From Pseudanabaenaceae cyanobacterium SKYG29 (lineage in GTDB: Bacteria > Cyanobacteriota > Cyanobacteriia > Pseudanabaenales > Pseudanabaenaceae), in NCBI GenBank assembly GCA_025055675.1, contig JANWWT010000001.1, forward strand, positions 744,001 to 808,000: DNA of 64,000 bases. Direction: 5' to 3'. Below the pieces are notes generated by a model, which saw nothing but the letters and a program-made list of their open reading frames with translations, had not been told where the DNA came from and did no database searches. Below, one piece after another: positions 60,447-64,000 of the stretch (positions within the stretch are counted from its first letter, which is position 1; each line of letters begins with the position of its first letter). The position numbers and the translations under genes were made by a program.

Positions 60447-63170
60447 ATGTCCCTCCCCCTTTTAGCCAAGCAGTATAACCCCTTTACTACCGAAGCAAAA
60501 TGGCAACAGTTATGGGAAGCCAAGGGCATATTCCAAGCAGAAGCCCCCTCCCAGCGGCAGACGTTTACGGTGATGATTCCACCGCCCAACGTGACGGGTA
60601 GTTTGCACATGGGACACGCTTTTGAAGAGACGATCATTGATGCTCTGGTACGCTGGAAACGCATGATGGGGTTTAATACTCTGTGGTTGCCAGGGACAGA
60701 CCATGCTAGTATCGCTGTGCAGACTTTGTTAGAAAAACAACTGCAAGCGGAAAAGATTAACAAAGAAGAACTAGGGAGAGAGAAGTTTCTAGAGCGAGCT
60801 TGGCAATGGAAGGCAGAATCAGGGGGCACGATCGTTAAACAGCTGCGGCAGTTGGGGGTATCAGTGGACTGGTCGCGGGAAAGATTTACGATGGACGAGG
60901 GATTATCGCGGGCAGTAGTAGAAGCTTTTGTGCGTTTGTATGAAGACGGCTTAATCTATCGTGGCGAATACCTAGTAAATTGGTGTCCCTCTTCCCAGTC
61001 AGCAGTGTCGGATTTGGAAGTAGAAAACCAAGAAGTTAAGGGAAATCTCTGGCATTTGCGCTATCCCGTGGTGGGAACAGAGGAATATTTGGTGGTGGCG
61101 ACAACCCGCCCAGAGACAATGTTAGGCGATACAGCAGTGGCAGTGCACCCAGAAGATGAGAGATACAAGCATTTAATCGGACGATCGGTTTTACTACCCT
61201 TAGTCAATCGTGAGATTCCCATTATTGCCGATGAATATGTCGATCGTTCTTTTGGTAGTGGCTGTGTGAAGATAACGCCGGCCCATGACCACAATGACTT
61301 TGAGATTGGTAAGCGTCATCATTTACCGATGATCAATGTCTTAAACAAAGATGGCTCAATCAATGAGCAGGGGGGGGAATTTGCTGGGCAAGACCGCTTT
61401 GTTGCCCGTAAGCACATAGTAGAGAAACTGACAGCCCTGGGCTTGCTAGAAAAGATAGAAGACTATGTCCATACGGTGCCCTACTCAGAAAGGGGAAAAG
61501 TACCTATAGAGCCATTTTTGTCTGCCCAGTGGTTTGTCAAAATTACACCGTTGGCAGAGATTGCCCTCGACCATTTCGATCGGTTGCACTCACCACGTTT
61601 TATTCCTGAACGCTGGGGGAAAGTTTATCGTGATTGGTTAGTGAAGCTGAAAGACTGGTGTATTTCACGGCAGTTGTGGTGGGGACATCAGATTCCTGCT
61701 TGGTACATTATCAGTAAGACGAATGGAGTTATTGAAAAAGATACACCCTTTGTTGTGGCCAGGAATGGGCAGGAAGCAGAGGCAAAGGCAAAGGCTCTGT
61801 ACGGTGAAGACATCCAACTGCAACAAGACCCCGATGTCTTAGATACTTGGTTTTCTTCTGGTTTATGGTGTTTTTCTACTCTGGGGTGGCCCGAGGCAAC
61901 GATCGATTTCCAGACCTTCTACCCCACCTCAGTCTTGGTGACGGGTTTTGACATTATTTTCTTTTGGGTAGCACGGATGACAATGCTATCGGGTTATCTG
62001 ACAGGTAAGATGCCCTTTCACACGGTTTACATTCATGGCTTGGTGCGGGATGAAAACAACCAAAAGATGTCCAAGTCGAAAAACAATGGCATTGATCCCC
62101 TCGTGCTAATCAACAAGTATGGCACCGATGCCCTGCGGTTCATGCTGATTAAAGAGGTGATTGGGGCGGGGCAGGATATTCGCATGGACTACAACCGCAA
62201 AACCCAGGAGAGTAGCAGTGTAGAAGCTGCGCGCAACTTTGCTAACAAGCTGTGGAATGCTGCCCGCTTTGTCTTACTGAATTTACCAGAGGCACCTAGG
62301 GTTGATTATGACCCTGCTAACCTAGAAAGGGACGATCGGTGGATTCTCTCCCGTTATCAGCAGACAGTCAAGCAGGTCAACCAGTTGTTTAATGATTTTC
62401 TTTTTGGTGAGGCTGCCCGTGCCCTCTACGAGTTCATCTGGGGGGATTACTGTGATTACTACATTGAGTTGGTCAAACCCCGTCTGACAGGGGTAGATGG
62501 TGTTAGCAAGGAGACAGCCCGATCGGTCTTGGTACAAGTCCTAGACGGCATTTTACATCTACTGCATCCTTTCATGCCCCATATTACGGAAGAGATATGG
62601 CATGGTTTGTGGCAGAAGGGTGAAGATGAATTTCTAGCTTTGCAACCTTATCCTCAGCCTGACCTAGGGATGATTGATGAACAAATAGAGGCAGAATATC
62701 AGTTGGCTTTCGATGTCATACGGGTTATGCGGAATTTGCGGGCAGAGGCAGAGGTTAAACCAGGGCAGAAGGTCAAGTTTTATCTGGTATCAGAGCAGGA
62801 GCGCGAAAGAGAGATACTAAAGCAGAATCAAAGCGGCATTGAACTCCTAGCTAAGGGGGAGAATCTGGCGATACTGGAGACCGTACCAATGGATTTAGGA
62901 CAGACAATGACAGGAGTAGTAGAAACAGTACAGGTGATCTTGCCGCTATCGGGTGTCGTAGATTTGGCACAGGTGCGGGCGAAGCTGGAACGATCGTTAC
63001 AGAAGTTAGAACCATTGATTGCCAGTATTACCAGTCGTCTGCAAAATGCATCCTACTTACAGAAAGCCCCCCCTGAGAAAGTAGAGCAAGACAGAGCAGA
63101 GCTGGCAGAATATCAGTATCAGGTCAAGGTTTTACAGGAGCGTTTACAAGCCTTGCAGGAGCAAAAGTAG
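60447..63170 (+). CDS. valS: Valyl-tRNA synthetase
   Basis: Class Ia synthetase, 907 residues from the ATG of [13 protein letters not shown]. Catalytic motifs: HMGH in [15 protein letters not shown] (near 57) and [13 protein letters not shown] (near 540). The editing domain (about 200-400), the anticodon-binding helices and a C-terminal coiled coil ([19 protein letters not shown]) follow. A direct repeat AGTTGCCCATGT occurs at 60401-60412 and 60439-60450, so an upstream GTG start (12 codons earlier) also exists. The end overlaps cobD by 27 nt. Confidence 0.96.
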   Translation: MSLPLLAKQYNPFTTEAKWQQLWEAKGIFQAEAPSQRQTFTVMIPPPNVTGSLHMGHAFEETIIDALVRWKRMMGFNTLWLPGTDHASIAVQTLLEKQLQAEKINKEELGREKFLERAWQWKAESGGTIVKQLRQLGVSVDWSRERFTMDEGLSRAVVEAFVRLYEDGLIYRGEYLVNWCPSSQSAVSDLEVENQEVKGNLWHLRYPVVGTEEYLVVATTRPETMLGDTAVAVHPEDERYKHLIGRSVLLPLVNREIPIIADEYVDRSFGSGCVKITPAHDHNDFEIGKRHHLPMINVLNKDGSINEQGGEFAGQDRFVARKHIVEKLTALGLLEKIEDYVHTVPYSERGKVPIEPFLSAQWFVKITPLAEIALDHFDRLHSPRFIPERWGKVYRDWLVKLKDWCISRQLWWGHQIPAWYIISKTNGVIEKDTPFVVARNGQEAEAKAKALYGEDIQLQQDPDVLDTWFSSGLWCFSTLGWPEATIDFQTFYPTSVLVTGFDIIFFWVARMTMLSGYLTGKMPFHTVYIHGLVRDENNQKMSKSKNNGIDPLVLINKYGTDALRFMLIKEVIGAGQDIRMDYNRKTQESSSVEAARNFANKLWNAARFVLLNLPEAPRVDYDPANLERDDRWILSRYQQTVKQVNQLFNDFLFGEAARALYEFIWGDYCDYYIELVKPRLTGVDGVSKETARSVLVQVLDGILHLLHPFMPHITEEIWHGLWQKGEDEFLALQPYPQPDLGMIDEQIEAEYQLAFDVIRVMRNLRAEAEVKPGQKVKFYLVSEQEREREILKQNQSGIELLAKGENLAILETVPMDLGQTMTGVVETVQVILPLSGVVDLAQVRAKLERSLQKLEPLIASITSRLQNASYLQKAPPEKVEQDRAELAEYQYQVKVLQERLQALQEQK

Positions 63171-64000
63171 ACTCCACAATAATAGCCAAGTCAGGCAACA
63201 CCAACGGGTCAAGGAGAGGGCATCGGAGATTGTAGTGGGCGTAATTGGCTGTAGGTTATCCCCTAGGAGGGGTTTACGTTTAATCAGACCTTTATAACGA
63301 TTTTCTCCCCCCAGTTGCACACCCAAAATAGCGGCGTAGACACATTCACTCCAACCAGAGTTGGGGCTGGGGTCATGGACAGCATCCCGTTGACAAATAC
63401 GCCAGACATAGAGAGGACGACAAGACAAAAGCGCCAGAGTGAAAACAGTTAAACGACAGGGTAACCAGGTCAAGCAGTCTTCCGTTTTAGCACTAAACCA
63501 ACCCAAATCTGTGAAAGGTGGGGTTTTGTAACCAATCATGGAATCCAAGGTACTACTAGCTTTGTAACTAAGAGCAAATATCACTCCCCCGTAGGGTGGA
63601 AAGAGAAAAGAGCCAAGCAGAGCATAGAACAAAGGGGCGGTTACACCATCTACGCCGTTTTCCGTCACGGTTTCCATCACTGCCCGCAATATCTCTTTTT
63701 CGTCTAAATGTTCTGTATCTCTGCCCACGTAATTACTCAGTCTTCTTCTAGCCTCTGGTAAATCTGTTAAAACCTGGAGTACCTCCTCTGCAGCCCGCCT
63801 TAAGCTTCTGCCTGCCAAACAACTGGCGAGCAAAATTACCGCCCCTACATCTCCCCAATAACTATCAATCTTTGCCAATCCTTCACAGATTACCCCCCCA
63901 ATTATGCCACTGCCAAGTATCACCACCAATGCCAAAACTATACCCCAAACACGCATCCACCGAGGGGAAAACCGCGGTTGAGAAGTTTTATCGATCGTCA
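63144..64000 (-). CDS. cobD: Adenosylcobinamide-phosphate synthase CobD/CbiB (start beyond window)
   Basis: Membrane enzyme that attaches aminopropanol phosphate to cobyrinate in cobalamin synthesis. Recognised by [38 protein letters not shown] and [15 protein letters not shown]-like [15 protein letters not shown]. The frame is open to the window end without a stop, and the reading upstream of the first ATG (…[10 protein letters not shown]) fits the family, so the real start lies outside. Four or more spans. No other cobalamin gene is in the window. Confidence 0.92.
   Translation of the reverse strand, partial: TIDKTSQPRFSPRWMRVWGIVLALVVILGSGIIGGVICEGLAKIDSYWGDVGAVILLASCLAGRSLRRAAEEVLQVLTDLPEARRRLSNYVGRDTEHLDEKEILRAVMETVTENGVDGVTAPLFYALLGSFLFPPYGGVIFALSYKASSTLDSMIGYKTPPFTDLGWFSAKTEDCLTWLPCRLTVFTLALLSCRPLYVWRICQRDAVHDPSPNSGWSECVYAAILGVQLGGENRYKGLIKRKPLLGDNLQPITPTTISDALSLTRWCCLTWLLLWSLLLLLQGL

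Overview
The window is a piece of a cyanobacterial chromosome. Evidence: photosystem genes psbV (cytochrome c550) and psaM, plastocyanin petE, the phycobilin reductase pebB, thf1/psb29, ycf19, a CruP-type carotenoid flavoprotein, ZipN/Ftn2, homologues of the plastid import proteins Tic22 (two copies) and Tic20, and very frequent CGATCG palindromes of the HIP1 type. Two tRNA genes (Asp-GTC, Arg-CCT) are present. I see no insertion sequence, prophage, CRISPR array or rRNA operon. Most of it is dense housekeeping sequence with many 1-16 nt gene overlaps. I do not assign a genus. Layout: 1-2.5 kb holds the end of a sugar ABC permease, two tandem Tic22-like lumenal/periplasmic proteins and a 48-residue protein, then a candidate SRP RNA on the minus strand. 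2.8-11.4 kb holds a thioredoxin-like/CcdA pair, an LptF/G permease overlapping a CHASE2 histidine kinase, a double-domain PTPS/QueD protein overlapping a Popeye-like membrane protein, a lone pstA, and zipN. 11.6-17.9 kb: tRNA-Asp, then minus-strand genes for a pentapeptide-repeat protein, an SDR-like protein, nadA, mutL, a DUF6761-like protein, a very short tsaB and a small basic protein. 18-24.5 kb: a DUF39 homocysteine-synthesis protein, rsmG, a CZB zinc protein, hisC, DUF29, psbV, petE with a terminator, an ASCH-like gene whose 3' end runs into tRNA-Arg, and an ABC ATPase. 24.6-36.9 kb: Tic20 and clpP, pebB, pdhB with an amidase, hisF, hspA, hisH, a DUF2808 protein, psaM, a U32 protein, ycf19 and fabI. 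37-49.4 kb: a group 3 sigma factor, Zur-box znuA/znuC (no znuB), thf1, an ABC-2 exporter, a CocE-type hydrolase, glgB and the ctaCDE cytochrome oxidase operon. 49.5-53.7 kb looks most like an accessory insert: AT-richer, poor in CGATCG, with an FAD-oxidoreductase::GtrA fusion followed 2 nt later by a large polytopic protein, probably a GT-C glycosyltransferase. 53.9-64 kb: panB, a WD40 protein, cruP, rpsJ, a tight response regulator / FAH-family enzyme / degenerate histidine kinase cluster, valS, and the start-truncated cobD/cbiB. The items I rate as most worth following up are the FAD-GtrA/GT-C pair, the regulator-FAH-pseudokinase cluster, the protein gene overlapping tRNA-Arg, a 15-bp repeat found both behind hspA and in frame inside hisH, the sigma factor with a duplicated region 2, and the PTPS/Popeye pair. 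All functional calls rest on reading motifs by eye; no database search was run.
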